Source of the DNA: Candidatus Saccharimonadales bacterium
Lineage (GTDB): Bacteria; Patescibacteriota; Saccharimonadia; Saccharimonadales; Saccharimonadaceae
Assembly (NCBI GenBank): GCA_030145955.1
Contig: JASLCR010000079.1
Coordinates: 1 to 7,044, forward strand
Direction of reading: 5' to 3'
DNA length: 7,044 nt
Below are positions 6,301-7,044 of this stretch, piece by piece. Position numbers and translations under genes: made by a program. A model generated the notes under the pieces. It was not told the DNA's origin and made no database searches. It worked only from the letters and a program-made list of their open reading frames with translations. Position 1 is the first letter of the stretch. Each line of letters opens with the position of its first letter.

Positions 6301-6608
6301 TATGCCGGCTGCACATCAGTAGTTCGCTTGCCGCGGTTCGACTGGTGCTGCTGACTCTTGATGACAATACTCTGGAGCTCTTTAAAGATTGGGAATTGCT
6401 TGTTAGTTGAGTAAATCTTGGTATTTCCCTGCTTCTCACTTGAGAGAAAACCAACTTTTTCAAGCTTCTTAAGCTCGCGCTGAATATTGCCCGGATCTTC
6501 TTTTATCAGCTTAGCGAGTCCACGTACATGCGTGTGAAAATCTGGATATTTTGCATACACCACGACAATTTTGCGGCGCACTCGGCTAGTGATAAAAACG
6601 TCTAACAT
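6300..6608 (-). CDS. Small winged-helix DNA-binding regulator (ArsR/MarR-like fold)
   Basis: The 102-residue protein is one winged-helix domain. Residues 1-23 (MLDVFITSRVRRKIVVVYAKYPD) form the first helix of the domain. A helix-turn-helix follows at about 27-52, with recognition helix DPGNIQRELKKLEKVGFL (38-55), then the wing SSEKQGNTKIYSTN (56-69) and a last helix (72-85). The pattern is that of small standalone winged-helix proteins common in archaea and Patescibacteria, whose targets are mostly unknown. No cysteine metal site is present: the protein has no cysteine at all. The tail is polar and may be disordered. The ATG at 6608 has a good Shine-Dalgarno (GAGGGAG, bases 6612-6618). The gene has its own promoter and overlaps recJ by one base, so it is the first gene of a two-gene unit and might regulate it. 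Target and signal are unknown. Confidence 0.85.
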   Translation of the reverse strand: MLDVFITSRVRRKIVVVYAKYPDFHTHVRGLAKLIKEDPGNIQRELKKLEKVGFLSSEKQGNTKIYSTNKQFPIFKELQSIVIKSQQHQSNRGKRTTDVQPA

Positions 6609-6649
6609 ACTCTCCCTCTGACTAAGCCCTGTTGCTGTTCGTTCCTTTT

Positions 6650-6679
6650 ATCATAGCACAATCTTACAACAGTCCTCAA
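6650..6679 (-). promoter_or_regulatory. Promoter of the regulator-recJ unit
   Basis: The 98-base gap at 6609-6706 contains, on the minus strand, -35 TTGAGG (6674-6679), an 18-base spacer, and -10 TATGAT (6650-6655) preceded by TGC (extended -10). Transcription would start near 6643, leaving a leader of about 35 bases with a Shine-Dalgarno next to the ATG. No clear operator dyad or upstream intrinsic terminator was seen. Confidence 0.55.
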
Positions 6680-6706
6680 GCCCCAAAGCCCACAAAATTC
6701 GAAAAG

Positions 6707-7044
6707 TTAGCGCCAATTCAGCACAATTTCATTAATTTTTGCAATCGTTTCCTCATGCGTCGGTATCTGATTGTCGTCATAGTAATGATCAATGCCCATG
6801 AAGTTCTCTTTTACATCCAAGATATGCAACTCATCAGCCAACACATGAAGTTTATCAACCGCTGGCACTGTGGCAAGCGGTGCCGCAACTACTAGGCGGT
6901 CTATTCGAATTGGCTTCAAAAAATCCAGCGCCACATCAATTGCTGCTCCACTATCAATTCCATCAGAAACAAGAATAATAGTGTGATCGCGTAGCATATC
7001 ATGATCAATCACCCCGCCATCACCCAGTAAACGATTAATCTTTT
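6707..7044 (-). CDS. Phosphoribosyltransferase-like protein (5' end cut by window edge)
   Basis: About 112 C-terminal residues are present. The frame stays open to the right edge of the window (KINRLLGDGG precedes the GTG at 7012), so the true start lies outside and the GTG is probably internal. The segment IILVSDGIDSGAAIDVALDF (around 6941-6976) resembles the PRPP-binding loop of type I phosphoribosyltransferases (often VDDGIATGAT). It is followed by a strand IDRLVVAAPLATV and a late YYDDNQIPTHEETIAKI tail, similar to predicted phosphoribosyltransferases of the COG1926 type. The loop is divergent: one of the usual two acidic residues is Ser and Thr-Gly-Ala-Thr is replaced by Ser-Gly-Ala-Ala, so substrate and even activity are uncertain. 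In an organism with little nucleotide synthesis, base salvage would be a natural role, but that is inference. It ends in TAA, 98 bases before the regulator. Confidence 0.75.
   Translation of the reverse strand, partial: KINRLLGDGGVIDHDMLRDHTIILVSDGIDSGAAIDVALDFLKPIRIDRLVVAAPLATVPAVDKLHVLADELHILDVKENFMGIDHYYDDNQIPTHEETIAKINEIVLNWR

Noticed and set aside
6272..6463. Minus-strand 63-codon frame across the regulator-recJ junction
   Set aside because: It is out of frame with both real genes, Ser-rich, and has no independent support.
6680..6697. Short direct repeat of AGCCC near the end of the phosphoribosyltransferase gene
   Set aside because: Only two five-base copies three bases apart; expected by chance and not a hairpin or recognisable operator.

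Overview
The window is a compact block of core bacterial genes, all on the minus strand, so transcription runs from high to low coordinates. In that order it holds: a phosphoribosyltransferase-like gene (5' end outside the window), a small winged-helix regulator, recJ, rpsU (ribosomal protein bS21), yqeY, adk, map, ftsA, and ftsZ (its last few codons lie beyond the left edge). I see no tRNA, rRNA, CRISPR array, insertion sequence or plus-strand gene. Coding density is very high: the longest gene-free gap is 98 bases.

The organism looks like a member of the Patescibacteria (CPR), most likely Saccharibacteria (TM7). This is inferred from protein flavour (divergent short adenylate kinase, FtsZ and FtsA style, small winged-helix protein next to recJ), moderate GC and tight packing; no marker here is decisive. 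The standard bacterial code fits: recJ ends in TGA and none of the long frames needs TGA read as an amino acid, which argues against Gracilibacteria or Absconditabacteria.

Right part (about 4.58-7.04 kb): the phosphoribosyltransferase gene ends, a 98-base gap carries a promoter, and the regulator overlaps recJ by one base (TAATG), so the two are probably translationally coupled. Middle (about 3.3-4.54 kb): rpsU has its own promoter and is followed within 4 bases by yqeY, then adk (GTG start) and map, which overlaps adk by 14 bases. Left (1-2.53 kb): ftsA and ftsZ, each with a plausible sigma70-type promoter.

Functionally the block joins translation (bS21, YqeY, initiator-methionine removal by Map), nucleotide balance (Adk), DNA repair (RecJ) and the cytokinetic ring (FtsA-FtsZ). 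The order is unusual: adk-map, normally between secY and infA in the spc ribosomal operon, sits here without either and leads straight into ftsA-ftsZ, which in turn lack the usual mur/ftsQ genes directly upstream.

The most noteworthy signal is regulatory. The promoters of ftsA and rpsU lie so close to their ATG codons (7 and 10 bases from the -10 box) that the transcripts should be leaderless or nearly so. Neither gene has a convincing Shine-Dalgarno sequence, whereas ftsZ, map and the regulator do. I found no evidence for a novel defence or mobile system; this is essentially a housekeeping region.
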